Assembly (NCBI RefSeq): GCF_005311025.1
Contig: NZ_CP031747.1
Span: 434,001 to 498,000, forward strand
Length of the DNA stretch: 64,000 nt
Reading direction: 5' to 3'
DNA from: Alcaligenes faecalis
GTDB taxonomy: Bacteria > Pseudomonadota > Gammaproteobacteria > Burkholderiales > Burkholderiaceae_B
Position 1 is the first letter of the stretch. Every line of letters starts with the position of its first letter. The notes under the pieces were generated by a model. It did not search any database, was not told the DNA's origin, and worked only from the letters and a program-made list of their open reading frames with translations. The position numbers and the translations under genes were made by a program. This document shows positions 39,287 through 48,298 of the stretch, one piece after another.

Positions 39287-39318
39287 CCCTGGAGCCTGCT
39301 GGCTCCAGGGGTGTTTTT
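39287..39318 (+). terminator. Rho-independent terminator after ppiD
   Basis: A 10-bp perfect stem (CCCTGGAGCC / GGCTCCAGGG, 39287-39310) with loop TGCT is followed by GTGTTTTT. Confidence 0.88.
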
Positions 39319-39332
39319 CAAAGAGCATTCTG

Positions 39333-40205
39333 ATGAATCACACTGATATTTCCCTGGTACGGCGGCGCCTTTTAGGCGCCGCAACTGTTTGGGGCCTGAC
39401 GGCACCGTACTTGGCCTATGCTGCGCCTGGGCAGGGCACCTTTATCGAGCGCACCTTGCATCGCCCTGTGCCAGGCGGGGTGGCAGTGCTGGACCTGGGA
39501 GCGGGTGGCTCAGCGCCGGTGGTGCACTTCAATGGCAACCGTGTGCTGGTGATTCAGGATGCTGATCAGCGTTGGAAAGCGATAGTCGGACTGGACTTGA
39601 AAACCCAACCAGGCCAGCACAGCATATCCATGCAAGGACAGTCGGGCGTGGCGTTTCAGGTTGGCAGCAAGCGTTACCGCGAGCAGCGCATCACCCTGAA
39701 AAACAAGTCGCATGTGAATCCGGACCCGCAACAGCAAGCCCGTTTTGAGCGCGAATACGAGGAGCAGATGCAGGCATATGCCAGCTTCCGCACAGAAGGC
39801 CCCAGCAATGTGGTCTTTGAAAAGCCGGTACCGGGTCGCCTGACCAGTCCGTTTGGTCTACGCCGTTTTTTCAATGGTGAAGAGCGTAACCCGCATTCGG
39901 GTCTGGATTTCGCCGCACCTACCGGCACGGCGGTCAAAGTGCCTGCTGACGGGATTGTCACCATCGTGGCGGATTACTTCTTTAACGGTAAAACCGTATT
40001 TGTGGATCATGGTCAGGGCCTGATCACCATGTTCTGTCACTTGTCGGCTTTTGATGTGCGCGTGGGTGATCGTGTCAGCAGGGGCGATGTGGTGGCGCGT
40101 TCCGGCGCAACGGGCCGTGCGACTGGCCCTCATTTGCACTGGAATGTCAGTCTGAATAACGCACGGGTGGACCCCGCCATCTTTATTGGTGCATTCCAGG
40201 CCTAG
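39333..40205 (+). CDS. M23-family metallopeptidase (murein endopeptidase-like)
   Basis: A 290-residue exported protein. The N-terminus LVRRRLLGAATVWGLTAPYLAYA looks like a signal peptide with a twin-arginine flavour, cleaved near residue 30. The C-terminal M23 domain (about residues 165-285) has an intact zinc site: HSGLDFAAPTG and, further on, GPHLHWNVSLN, with a histidine in MFCHLS. It should cut murein peptide bridges in the periplasm, in contrast to the inactive-type NlpD above. It starts at the ATG at 39333 and is followed by azlC after 21 bases. Confidence 0.92.
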   Translation: MNHTDISLVRRRLLGAATVWGLTAPYLAYAAPGQGTFIERTLHRPVPGGVAVLDLGAGGSAPVVHFNGNRVLVIQDADQRWKAIVGLDLKTQPGQHSISMQGQSGVAFQVGSKRYREQRITLKNKSHVNPDPQQQARFEREYEEQMQAYASFRTEGPSNVVFEKPVPGRLTSPFGLRRFFNGEERNPHSGLDFAAPTGTAVKVPADGIVTIVADYFFNGKTVFVDHGQGLITMFCHLSAFDVRVGDRVSRGDVVARSGATGRATGPHLHWNVSLNNARVDPAIFIGAFQA

Positions 40206-40226
40206 GCAAGGCCTGCAAGGTTTTTC

Positions 40227-40910
40227 ATGATCATCGGTTCGGCATATCGACGGGGCTTGCGAGACAGCGCCTCTATCGCCCTGGGCTATGTCCCCGTCGC
40301 GATTTCTTTTGGTTTGACCGCTGTGCACGCGGGCTTGTCACCCTGGCTGGCAGTGATGGTGTCCCTGATCGTGTACGCGGGGGCCAGTCAGTTCATTTTG
40401 ATCAGTCTGCTGGTGGCAGGTGCCGCCTATCCCAGCATTTTGGGTATTGTGCTGCTCATGAACCTGCGCCATGTGTTCTATGGCCCAACCTTGATGGGCT
40501 TTTTTACCGGCCCAAGAACTGTCTCCAGTCTGTTCATGGCTCCTGGCCTGACCGATGAGGTCTTTGCCGCTTCTGCAGCCGGAGTAGCCCGCCAACCGGC
40601 CCAGGAGCAGGAGTCCTGGTACTGCGGCTTGCAACTGGGCTCTTACCTGTCCTGGGTGCTGGGCACCGCCGTGGGGGCCTTCTTCGCCAGCGATTTGCTG
40701 GGTCAATCTCCCGTGCTGGAAAAGACGCTGGGTTTTGTCTTGCCCGCCTTGTTCTTTGCCCTGTTGCTGGAAATCCGCCGATCTGCACCTTTGCCGGTGT
40801 TGGTGGCTGCCGCTGTAGGGGCTGTTCTGGCCATGGCTTTCTTGCCATCATATCTGGCGATTATTGTCGGCATGCTGGCCGGTGGTTTGATGGCCCTGCG
40901 CCGCGCTTAA
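40227..40910 (+). CDS. azlC: AzlC-family branched-chain amino acid exporter, large subunit
   Basis: A 227-residue membrane protein of the AzlC (LIV-E) family: RDSASIALGYVPVAISFGLTA at the start, YAGASQFILISLLVAGA and LMNLRHVFYGPTL in the middle, and several further hydrophobic segments. With AzlD it forms an exporter for branched-chain or related amino acids such as azaleucine. The azlD start follows nine bases after the stop. The first gene of the pair is 21 bases after the M23 peptidase, so a common transcript is possible. Confidence 0.93.
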   Translation: MIIGSAYRRGLRDSASIALGYVPVAISFGLTAVHAGLSPWLAVMVSLIVYAGASQFILISLLVAGAAYPSILGIVLLMNLRHVFYGPTLMGFFTGPRTVSSLFMAPGLTDEVFAASAAGVARQPAQEQESWYCGLQLGSYLSWVLGTAVGAFFASDLLGQSPVLEKTLGFVLPALFFALLLEIRRSAPLPVLVAAAVGAVLAMAFLPSYLAIIVGMLAGGLMALRRA

Positions 40911-40919
40911 GGAGTGGAG

Positions 40920-41264
40920 ATGGATTGGAGTTTTCTGCTCATGATTGTGCTGGCGGGCCTGGGCACATTTTTGATTCGTTACTTGCCCTTGCGTCTGGGT
41001 GGACGACAAGGCAAGGCGGACCCCAGCCGCGTTTCGATCTGGCCACGCCTGTTTGGAGCCATTGGCCCGGCAGGTGTGGTGTCCTTGCTGGTTGTGTCCC
41101 TGATCTCCTTGCTGCGCCCTGAACATATGTCCCTGGACTTGCCGCCTTTGCTGGCAGGTCTGGCAGGGGTGCTGCTGGGCCGGCGCTGGCCAGGTGGCAT
41201 TGCGGGTTCAACACTGACTGGCGTGCTGGCCTACGGCCTGTGCGTGGCTTACGTTGGCGTTTAG
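40920..41264 (+). CDS. azlD: AzlD-family branched-chain amino acid exporter, small subunit
   Basis: A 114-residue protein with four hydrophobic segments, the usual AzlD form: FLIRYLPLRLG near the start, IGPAGVVSLLVVSLISLL and LLAGLAGVLLGRRWPGGIAGS. It is the partner of AzlC. I start it at the ATG at 40920, spaced five bases after a GGAG; a GTG at 40914 overlaps that ribosome site and is less likely. No terminator is obvious directly after it. Confidence 0.92.
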   Translation: MDWSFLLMIVLAGLGTFLIRYLPLRLGGRQGKADPSRVSIWPRLFGAIGPAGVVSLLVVSLISLLRPEHMSLDLPPLLAGLAGVLLGRRWPGGIAGSTLTGVLAYGLCVAYVGV

Positions 41265-41376
41265 CTAGGCCTTATTTTGCCCTTGAAGCAGGTTGCAGGC
41301 TGAAGGCAGGTCGGAAGTGGATTGCTGAGCTTGCCGCTGCCTGCCTGGGCCTTTTCGAGGGCGGTTTGATTCCTGT

Positions 41377-42357
41377 TTAAAACTTGCTGAAGTTTGGCAG
41401 GCTTTGGATGACTGTCTGCCAATGCTCGAACTCTTTCTTGCCTTTGGCGTCCAGCTCCTCGGGGGTGCTGCTGGCACTTTGCATGCCCGCCAAACGCAAC
41501 TTTTCTTTTACCGCGGCATTGTTCAAGGTCGTGGCAATGGACGCTTGTGCTGCTTGTACAAGCTCAGGCTGGGTGCCTGCAGGCGCATAGAAGGCCAGCC
41601 AGCCATTGATTTCCAATTGCGGATAACCCAGCTCGGCAATGGAAGGGGTGTCCGGCAACAAGGGGTCCCGCTTGCTGTCAAATAGCGCCAGTACCTTGAT
41701 CTTGCCTGCTTCGGATTGCTGGATCAGCTCTCCAATATTCAGTACCGCTGCCGGGACTTGTGCGCCAACCAGAGCCACGATGGCTTCGCTGGCTCCTTTG
41801 TAGCCTACATGTTCCAGTGCTACGCCCAGAGTCTGTCCCAAGTACAGTCCAGCCAGATGCTGACCGCTGCCGGTAGAGGAACTGGCAAAAAAGGTTTGAT
41901 TCGGGTCGGCTTTGATGCTTTGCACATAGTCCGCAAAGTTCTTGATGCCCGAACTGCTGGGCACAGCCAGCCCCAGGTTCCAGTTCACCGCATTGCTGAC
42001 AGGAGCCAGATCCTTGAAGGGCTCGTAGCGTAGCTCGGTGAAGGTATGCGGATAGAGGGTGAGCGCCACTCCGGGAGTCAAAATAAAGGTTGAGCCATCA
42101 GGTGCCGAGGTGGTGGCCAAATTGATTGCCAGTCGCCCGGAGGCTCCCGGTCGGTTGTCCACGATCACCGGTCGTCCCAATGCTTTGGACAGATCAGGGG
42201 CAATCAGTCTTGCGACCAGATCCACATTTCCCCCGGCTGGAAAGCCAACCAGAATCCTGGCGCTTGCCGCCGAGTCAGCCTGAGCCGTCCCCACGCCCCC
42301 AGCGCAGAGAAAGGAAGTAATGATTGCTGCGCCCACATTTATTTTGATTTTTTTCAT
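41377..42357 (-). CDS. Bug-type periplasmic solute-binding protein (TctC family)
   Basis: A 326-residue exported binding protein. A signal peptide ends near residue 27 (GGVGTAQA). Family features are VGFPAGGNVDLVARLIAP, VDNRPGASGRLAIN and YPQLEINGWLAFYAPAGTQPEL. Bug proteins are very abundant in Alcaligenaceae and bind organic acids, amino acids or aromatic acids, often for a TctAB transporter encoded elsewhere. No transporter gene is in this locus. It is the last gene of the minus-strand set with the RidA-like and FAH-family genes, suggesting that it captures the compound they degrade. Confidence 0.93.
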   Translation of the reverse strand: MKKIKINVGAAIITSFLCAGGVGTAQADSAASARILVGFPAGGNVDLVARLIAPDLSKALGRPVIVDNRPGASGRLAINLATTSAPDGSTFILTPGVALTLYPHTFTELRYEPFKDLAPVSNAVNWNLGLAVPSSSGIKNFADYVQSIKADPNQTFFASSSTGSGQHLAGLYLGQTLGVALEHVGYKGASEAIVALVGAQVPAAVLNIGELIQQSEAGKIKVLALFDSKRDPLLPDTPSIAELGYPQLEINGWLAFYAPAGTQPELVQAAQASIATTLNNAAVKEKLRLAGMQSASSTPEELDAKGKKEFEHWQTVIQSLPNFSKF

Positions 42358-42389
42358 AATGTCTCCCGATGTCGCGCTCTGCCTTGAAA

Positions 42390-42737
42390 TCAGAGTGCGG
42401 CGGTTATTTCAACTTCGACTTGGTATTGTGGAAAGGCGAGTTTGGATTCAACGCAGGAACGGGCTGGTTTTTTGTCAGCGGGAATCCAGGCATTCCAGAT
42501 CTCGTTCAATAAGGGCCATTTCTTGTAGTCGTCGATCCAGATCATGGCACGCAGAATGTGACTGCGGTCTATGCCGATTTCCTGAAATTGCTCGTCAATC
42601 TGACTCAGAATCTGGTGCAGCTGTTCTTCAAACGAGCCGGATGGGTCCATGGCGACTTGCCCCGACATATATACAATTTTGTCGTGAATGACGTACTTGC
42701 TCATGTTCTTGTTTTGGTGAAAGCGTTCAATGCTCAT
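42390..42737 (-). CDS. RidA/YjgF-family protein
   Basis: A 115-residue RidA-superfamily protein. KIVYMSGQVAMDPSG and ILRAMIWIDDYKKWPLLNEIWNAWI follow the family pattern, and the arginine near residue 93 of ARSCVESKLAFPQYQVEVEITA matches the conserved active-site arginine position. RidA-type enzymes hydrolyse reactive enamines or imines; the more remote subgroups work in catabolic pathways. A GGAG lies seven bases before the ATG. It is 29 bases downstream of the FAH-family gene in the same direction. Confidence 0.9.
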   Translation of the reverse strand: MSIERFHQNKNMSKYVIHDKIVYMSGQVAMDPSGSFEEQLHQILSQIDEQFQEIGIDRSHILRAMIWIDDYKKWPLLNEIWNAWIPADKKPARSCVESKLAFPQYQVEVEITAAL

Positions 42738-42766
42738 GTTGATCTCCTGATGATTAAAAGAAAGGA

Positions 42767-43663
42767 TTAGGCAATCGTGGTGTTCAGGGTGCCCAGACCG
42801 CTGATGTGAGCGTGCAGTTGGTCGCCGGGGGCCAGGAACTCGCCTCGTGCTGCACCGACACCCGCTGGGGTTCCTGTCAGGACGATGTCGCCAGGTTCCA
42901 GCGTCATGATTTCTGTCAGGCGCACCAGTTGCTCGCGCAGGTCAAAAATCATGCCGGAGGTGTTGGCCTCCTGTTTGATCTGGCCGTTCAGTTCCAGCTT
43001 CAGATCCAGATCTTGCGGGTCGCTGACAAAGCAGGCGGGTATCAGGGCAGGGCCGATGGGGCAACTGGCGTCATTGGCTTTGGCGGCGACCCAGTCAAAT
43101 TTGTAGAACTGCTCGGGGGCGCGGGCAAAGTCCCGGGCCGAGAGGTCAATGGCAATGGTGTAGCCCGCCACGTGCTCCATCGCATTTTCCAGTGTCAGGT
43201 CCTTGGCGGTTTTGCCGATCACCATGGCCAGTTCAATTTCCCAATCGTATTTTTGGCAGTTCTTGGGGATGGCGGCGCACTGGCCGTCGCCAATGGCAGC
43301 CTGGCGTGCGGGCTTGAAAAAGAAGAACAGGCGCTGGTCTTTTTTCTCTGCGGGCACACCCATTTCTTGCAGATGGTCATAGTAGTTGGCACCGGCACAT
43401 AGAATCTTGCCGGGATACAGCACGGGCGGCAGGGTGGCGTTTGCTTCGCTCAGAATCAGGTCCGTATGAGCTGTCGCTTGCTCAGCCAATTTCTTTAGTT
43501 TGGGCAGATTCGTCTCCCACTGTGTCAGCAGATCAAGCACGCTGTCAGGCAAGGCAGGGGAGTTCACACGCTGGCACAAGGCGGTAATGGAGTAGTCCTT
43601 TCCGTCTATCGATAAACAGGCCACAGGGGCTTGGTCGATCAGCAGGGTTTTAAGGGAAAACAT
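42767..43663 (-). CDS. Fumarylacetoacetate hydrolase-family protein
   Basis: A FAH-superfamily enzyme of about 298 residues. The metal-binding acidic residues are visible in YDWEIELAMVIGKTA and TIAIDLSARDFA, and the signature end IVLTGTPAGVG is present. Family members hydrolyse, hydrate or decarboxylate 2-oxo acids in aromatic catabolism, for example 2-hydroxyhepta-2,4-diene-1,7-dioate pathways. The start is uncertain: the ATG at 43663 (MFSLKTLL) fits family alignments; 43690, 43699 and 43714 are also open. It is divergent from two LysR genes, the likely regulators. Confidence 0.88.
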   Translation of the reverse strand: MFSLKTLLIDQAPVACLSIDGKDYSITALCQRVNSPALPDSVLDLLTQWETNLPKLKKLAEQATAHTDLILSEANATLPPVLYPGKILCAGANYYDHLQEMGVPAEKKDQRLFFFFKPARQAAIGDGQCAAIPKNCQKYDWEIELAMVIGKTAKDLTLENAMEHVAGYTIAIDLSARDFARAPEQFYKFDWVAAKANDASCPIGPALIPACFVSDPQDLDLKLELNGQIKQEANTSGMIFDLREQLVRLTEIMTLEPGDIVLTGTPAGVGAARGEFLAPGDQLHAHISGLGTLNTTIA

Positions 43664-43801
43664 AGATAAATCCGGGTAACTGTTGAACATGAAGTTCATG
43701 GTATGCTCGGCCATCCATTCCCAGTTAATGAAAAATTCACGTCTTGTTATAACTATGATGAATACCAGAAACGAATTTTTCTTTGTGTTTTTCCCTGCCT
43801 G

Positions 43802-44710
43802 ATGAAGCGGCTTGAACCGCGTCAGCTCTTGGTTTTGGCCGCCTTAGGGCGGAATTCCAGTATCCATAGTGCTGCGCGCGATTTGTCCTTGACCCAATCT
43901 GCAGTCAGTAAGGCCTTGGCCGAGATCGAGGCGCAGATGGCTGCGACTTTGTTTACACGCAGTCGGCAAGGCATCGAGCCAACAGCACTAGGCAAATTGG
44001 TTTTACGACGTGTGGGGCATTTGCTGGATGTACTTGATCGGGGTGCTGGGCATCACGAGAAACAAGCCCCTGTTCTCAAGATTGGCTATATATCGGATTT
44101 ACACGGCATGGCGCTTGGCAATGCTTTTGTGCGCTGGCGTCAGTCCCAATCCTTGAAGCTGCGTTTGCTGGATCTGGAGTTTGAACAGGTGTTGCCGCTT
44201 TTGCTTCAGGCGGACCTCGATGCTGTTTTGTTGGACGAGCCTATGAATGATGAATGGACTGGACAGTTACGGATCAGCAGTCGCGTGGTGCCTGTTTTAA
44301 GAACGCATCATCCCTTGTTGAAGGCGGGTAAGTCTTTGAGTCCCAAGGATGTACAGGCTTTGGATTGGATTTTGCCAACGTTAGCGGTTTCTTGGCACCG
44401 GGCGTTCCAGGACTGGACGGCCAAGGTCGGCATGGAAGCGCCTGCGCGCATTTGGAAGATCCCCGCCGGGCACGGTCTGAGTACAGTAGTGGCCCAATCA
44501 GATGCCGTGGCCTGCTTGCCAGCGGCTCAGGCGTCTTTTATGCAGCAGGCTGGAGTGGTGAGGCCGATTGAACTAGCGGGTGACTCAGGCATTGATGCCC
44601 CTGCATTCTTGGTGCCGGGCCCCCATGTTCGGGGTGACCCGGCGCTGCATCAAACCTTGGTTCAATTTGCTCAGTTTCTGGGGAGCAGAGAAGCTGCTTA
44701 CGGAGAGTAA
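43802..44710 (+). CDS. LysR-family transcriptional regulator
   Basis: A 302-residue LysR regulator. The N-terminal winged helix-turn-helix is LEPRQLLVLAALGRNSSIHSAARDLSLTQSAVSKALAEIE, split over residues 3-42, followed by TLFTRSRQGIEPT. The effector domain follows from about residue 90. I chose the ATG at 43802; an open frame runs back to 43703, but the added sequence is not family-like. It faces the FAH-RidA-Bug genes and is followed after 4 bases by a second LysR gene, so the two are likely one transcript. Confidence 0.9.
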   Translation: MKRLEPRQLLVLAALGRNSSIHSAARDLSLTQSAVSKALAEIEAQMAATLFTRSRQGIEPTALGKLVLRRVGHLLDVLDRGAGHHEKQAPVLKIGYISDLHGMALGNAFVRWRQSQSLKLRLLDLEFEQVLPLLLQADLDAVLLDEPMNDEWTGQLRISSRVVPVLRTHHPLLKAGKSLSPKDVQALDWILPTLAVSWHRAFQDWTAKVGMEAPARIWKIPAGHGLSTVVAQSDAVACLPAAQASFMQQAGVVRPIELAGDSGIDAPAFLVPGPHVRGDPALHQTLVQFAQFLGSREAAYGE

Positions 44711-44714
44711 AGAT

Positions 44715-45668
44715 ATGGCGGATAGAAGTATTTCCCCCCAACTTCCTCCCTTGTCGCGTCGTATTCGTTTGCGACATCTGGAGTTGCTGGCAGCATTGGG
44801 GGAACATGGCAGCCTGAAGCACGCGGCAGAAATGATGGGCATGAGCCAGCCGGCGGCCAGTAAACTTTTGTTGGAGGCCGAGTCCTTGGTCGGTGCCACT
44901 TTGTATGAACGCAGTAATCGTGGGGTACTACCCACTGCAGCCGGTGCGGCCTTGGTGCAGCGTGCTCAGCGCTTTCTGGGGCTAGTTGATGGTTTGGGCG
45001 AAGAGGTTCAGGTCGCCCAGCAAGGTGCAAAGGGACGGGTTCGTGTGGGGGTGTCGCCAGCCTGCGGGGCGGTGATTCCGGGAGCCTTGGCCGCCATGCG
45101 GGCGGCTGCTCAGGATGTGGTTTTGCGTATCGAGGAGGGTAGCAGCGCCAGTTTATTGGAGCGTTTGCGGGATGGGCGCCTGGATTGTGTCTTGGGTCGG
45201 GTGCTGGATAGCCAGGACCTGGAAGACTTTGACACTCTGCATTTGTATAACGAATCTATTGTGATGGTGGCCGAGCCGCAGCACCCTATTTTTTCCAAAT
45301 CAACGGTGGATTGGGAAGATGCCCTGAGCTATGAATGGGTCCTGCCCCCTCAAGGTGCTCCTTTGCGTCGTACTTTGGCTTTCTGGTTGGCCCGTCAGGG
45401 CTTTCAGGAGCCTCGCTGTCTGCTGGAGTCGACCTTGACCTTGGCGAACCTGGCGGTGCTACGCGAGAACCAGGCATTGGTTTTGCTGGGTTCTATTTCA
45501 GCCCGACAATTCAGCGAACAGGGCGTCGTGCGAGTAGTCCCTTTGCCTTTCGATGGAATTGCATTGCCGTCTGTCTCTCTATTCTTGCCGCAGGACGACT
45601 ATGCGCATGAGCCAGTGGATATTTTTATTCGGGCCTTGGAACAACATGTGCGCGAGACCTTGACCTAG
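44715..45668 (+). CDS. LysR-family transcriptional regulator (second of a tandem pair)
   Basis: A 317-residue LysR regulator. The DNA-binding domain is at residues 18-60 (LRHLELLAALGEHGSLKHAA, then MSQPAASKLLLEAESLVGATLYERSNRG), of the PcaQ/GbpR-type subgroup, and the effector domain starts near residue 105 (VRVGVSPACGAVIPGA). The ATG at 44715 has a GGAG nine bases upstream. It starts 4 bases after the first LysR gene. The two proteins are clearly related but diverged, so this is an old duplication or a paired regulator set. Confidence 0.9.
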   Translation: MADRSISPQLPPLSRRIRLRHLELLAALGEHGSLKHAAEMMGMSQPAASKLLLEAESLVGATLYERSNRGVLPTAAGAALVQRAQRFLGLVDGLGEEVQVAQQGAKGRVRVGVSPACGAVIPGALAAMRAAAQDVVLRIEEGSSASLLERLRDGRLDCVLGRVLDSQDLEDFDTLHLYNESIVMVAEPQHPIFSKSTVDWEDALSYEWVLPPQGAPLRRTLAFWLARQGFQEPRCLLESTLTLANLAVLRENQALVLLGSISARQFSEQGVVRVVPLPFDGIALPSVSLFLPQDDYAHEPVDIFIRALEQHVRETLT

Positions 45669-45694
45669 TAGTCGACTTTGATCGTATTTGAACC

Positions 45695-45728
45695 ATAAAA
45701 AACGCCTGCTATTGAGCAGGCGTTTTTT
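45695..45728. terminator. Bidirectional rho-independent terminator
   Basis: A 9-bp stem (ACGCCTGCT / AGCAGGCGT, 45702-45723) with loop ATTG lies between an A run and a T run of six. It separates the second LysR gene from the convergent spoT. Confidence 0.9.
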
Positions 45729-45758
45729 GTACGGCTGAAAGCTGGTTTGCAAGCGGGT

Positions 45759-48038
45759 TTAGCCCTTCACACGCACAATCTTCTGAACCTGCGGTACGTG
45801 ACGGATGGCGCGAATCACGCGCGCCAGGTGAGTACGGCTATCAACCTGAACGGTCAGGTGCAGTACCGAGGTCGCAGCCGATTCGTCCGGCATGGAAATA
45901 TGCAGGATATTGGAGTCGGCATCGGTAATTTCAGCAGCCAGACGGCCAAGAACACCACGCTCGTTGATCGCAGTGACATCCAGACGGGTGGACAGGTGGC
46001 GGGCGGTATTGCTGTCCCACATGACAGGAACCCAACGCTCAGGCTCTTTGGCCTGGGCGCGTTGTGCCACCGCACACTCAGCCATATGAACAACCAAACC
46101 GTGACCCAGACGGATGCCGCCAATAATGGCGTCACCAGGCAGGGGGCCACAGCACGGTGCCAGCTGTACAGCCTGACCTTCGTTACCGTGAATCAGAATC
46201 GGTGCAGAAGTGTTGGCGTTAATTTCGTCAAACTCGGCCGCAGTGGTTTCCAGCAAGGGGTTTTCCGGAGCAAAGCGGCGCGCCACGACGGCGGCCAAAC
46301 GTTTGCCCAAGCCAATATCGGCCAGAATTTCTTCACGGGATGCGGCGCCCGAACCCTTGGCCAGTTTGTCCCAGTTGGGATCGTCGTCGGTGGCATGTGG
46401 CAGGCTTAGCTGGTCAAAGGCTTGATCCAGCAGACGGCGGCCAAAAGCCACGGATTCTTCGTATTTAACCGTGCGCAGGTAATGGCGGATTTCCGAACGG
46501 GCGCGGCCCGAACGGACGTAGTTCAGCCACTGAGCGCTTGGGCGAGCGGCGGGGGAGGTAATGATCTCTACCGAGTCACCACTTTTCAGCTCGGTGCGCA
46601 GCGGGGCAAACTCGCCATTGATTTTGGAAGCAACAGCGTGATTGCCGATATCGGTGTGGATGCTGTAGGCAAAGTCCACCGGAGTCGCACCACGAGGCAG
46701 GGAAATAATCTTGCCTTTGGGCGTATGGACGTAAACGGCATCGGGGAACAGGTCAACTTTGACGTGTTCCAGGAATTCTGTGGAGTCGCCTGTCTGGCTT
46801 TGGATATCCAGCAAGGATTGCAGCCAGCGGTGTGTGCGCTTTTGCAGATCGTTCAGGGTGACGTCGTCTTCTTTGTACAGCCAATGAGAGGCCACGCCTT
46901 CTTCTGCCACGTGGTCCATTTCGCGGGTGCGGAACTGGAACTCGACAGGGGTGCCGTAGGGGCCAATCAAGGTAGTGTGCAGGGACTGGTAGCCATTCAC
47001 TTTGGGGATGGCAATGTAGTCCTTGAATTTGCCCGGTACGGGGCGATACAGCTGGTGCAGCGTACCCAAGGACAAATAGCACTCGGGCAGGGTATGCACA
47101 ATGACGCGAAAGCCATAAATATCCAGCACGTCCGAAAAGGACTTTTTCTGCTCGACCATCTTGCAGAAAATACTGTAGAGCGACTTTTCACGGCCGGAAA
47201 TTTCGGCATCAATTCCGGCAGCAGGCAGGGCGATCTTGACGGCTTCGGTGATCTTGCCCAGCACTTCACGGCGATTGCCACGCGCTGCCAGCAAGGCCTT
47301 GTGCAGCACCTTGTAGCGATTGGGGTAGATCGCCTTGAAGCAGCGATCCTGCAGCTCGCGGAACAGGGCGTTCAGGCCCAGGCGATGCGCGATCGGAGCG
47401 TAAATATCCAGCGTTTCCTGGGCGACGCGGCGGCGTTTTTCCGGCTTGACCGCATCCAGGGTGCGCATATTGTGCAAGCGGTCGGCCAGCTTGATCAGAA
47501 TCACGCGCACGTCACGCGACATGGCCAGCAGCATCTTGCGGAAGCTGTCGGCCTGTTGCTGTGTCTTGGTAGCAAACTCCAGGCGTTCCAGCTTGGACAG
47601 GCCGTCCACAATCTCGGCCACATCGGTCCCGAACTTCTCAGCCAGTTCCTGCTTGGTGACGTCCTGATCTTCGATCACGTCATGCAGCAGGGCCGACATC
47701 AAGGCATCGGTATCCAGCTTCCAGCCCGCACAGATTTCCGTGACGGCAATGGGGTGCGAGATATAGGGCTCGCCACTGGCGCGAAACTGCCCCAGATGGG
47801 CCTGATCGGAGAAACGATAGGCCTCCCGTACCCGTTCCACATCTTTCGGGTCCAGGTACTGCGAGATGATCTTGTGTAGCGGAGCCAGTGAGGCAATAGG
47901 AGGACTGGCACTTTCCTGGGCAGCTTGTGCCAGTGCCGGGGTGTTCTTGTCTTTAGGCTTGCGACGACCTAGCCGTGAACCTTTTTTAAGGACGGCCAAC
48001 AGCCCAGACGATGCGCCCCGTAAACCAGAAAATGCCAT
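45759..48038 (-). CDS. spoT: Bifunctional (p)ppGpp synthetase/hydrolase SpoT
   Basis: A 759-residue RelA/SpoT protein that makes and degrades the alarmone (p)ppGpp. The hydrolase domain is intact, with the His-Asp pair in LLHDVIEDQD at residues 119-120. The synthetase domain follows (GREKSLYSIFCKM, VLDIYGFRVIV), then a TGS domain (VYVHTPKGKIISLPRGATPVDFAYSIH, split near residue 445), a Cys-containing helical region (QLAPCCGPLPGDAIIGG) and a C-terminal ACT domain. An N-terminal extension of about 45 residues, rich in Lys and Arg, precedes the HD domain compared with E. coli SpoT. It follows rpoZ and gmk on the same strand, the standard gmk-rpoZ-spoT order. Confidence 0.96.
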   Translation of the reverse strand: MAFSGLRGASSGLLAVLKKGSRLGRRKPKDKNTPALAQAAQESASPPIASLAPLHKIISQYLDPKDVERVREAYRFSDQAHLGQFRASGEPYISHPIAVTEICAGWKLDTDALMSALLHDVIEDQDVTKQELAEKFGTDVAEIVDGLSKLERLEFATKTQQQADSFRKMLLAMSRDVRVILIKLADRLHNMRTLDAVKPEKRRRVAQETLDIYAPIAHRLGLNALFRELQDRCFKAIYPNRYKVLHKALLAARGNRREVLGKITEAVKIALPAAGIDAEISGREKSLYSIFCKMVEQKKSFSDVLDIYGFRVIVHTLPECYLSLGTLHQLYRPVPGKFKDYIAIPKVNGYQSLHTTLIGPYGTPVEFQFRTREMDHVAEEGVASHWLYKEDDVTLNDLQKRTHRWLQSLLDIQSQTGDSTEFLEHVKVDLFPDAVYVHTPKGKIISLPRGATPVDFAYSIHTDIGNHAVASKINGEFAPLRTELKSGDSVEIITSPAARPSAQWLNYVRSGRARSEIRHYLRTVKYEESVAFGRRLLDQAFDQLSLPHATDDDPNWDKLAKGSGAASREEILADIGLGKRLAAVVARRFAPENPLLETTAAEFDEINANTSAPILIHGNEGQAVQLAPCCGPLPGDAIIGGIRLGHGLVVHMAECAVAQRAQAKEPERWVPVMWDSNTARHLSTRLDVTAINERGVLGRLAAEITDADSNILHISMPDESAATSVLHLTVQVDSRTHLARVIRAIRHVPQVQKIVRVKG

Positions 48039-48059
48039 ACCGTGCTCCGCCTGTGCCTA

Positions 48060-48263
48060 TCAGGTAGGAACTTTGCGCAGCATTTCCAGACCGGTCGCGC
48101 CGGAGGCGATTTCTCGCAGGGCGGTAACCGTAGGCTTGTTCTTGCTTTCCAGGCGTGGTTCGTGGCCTTGAGCCAGTTCGCGCGCACGGTAGGCGGCTGC
48201 TAAGGTGAGCTTAAAGCGATTGGGGACTTGCTCCAGGCAGTCCTCGATAGTGATGCGAGCCAT
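48060..48263 (-). CDS. rpoZ: RNA polymerase omega subunit
   Basis: A 67-residue omega subunit. [20 protein letters not shown] and [13 protein letters not shown] are the conserved core, and [13 protein letters not shown] follows. Omega helps fold the beta-prime subunit and is part of the ppGpp site of RNA polymerase, which fits its place beside spoT. It is 35 bases downstream of gmk and 21 bases upstream of spoT. Confidence 0.97.
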   Translation of the reverse strand: MARITIEDCLEQVPNRFKLTLAAAYRARELAQGHEPRLESKNKPTVTALREIASGATGLEMLRKVPT

Positions 48264-48298
48264 AGTAGACCTGTTATCAAAAAGTAATAAGAAGGAGA

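Noticed and set aside
37352-39328. 658-codon minus-strand open frame opposite ppiD
   Set aside because: Same reason: antisense shadow of a clear gene, no ribosome site, no family resemblance.
46422-47879. 485-codon plus-strand open frame inside spoT
   Set aside because: Shadow of the spoT coding sequence; the gmk-rpoZ-spoT order fixes the real strand.
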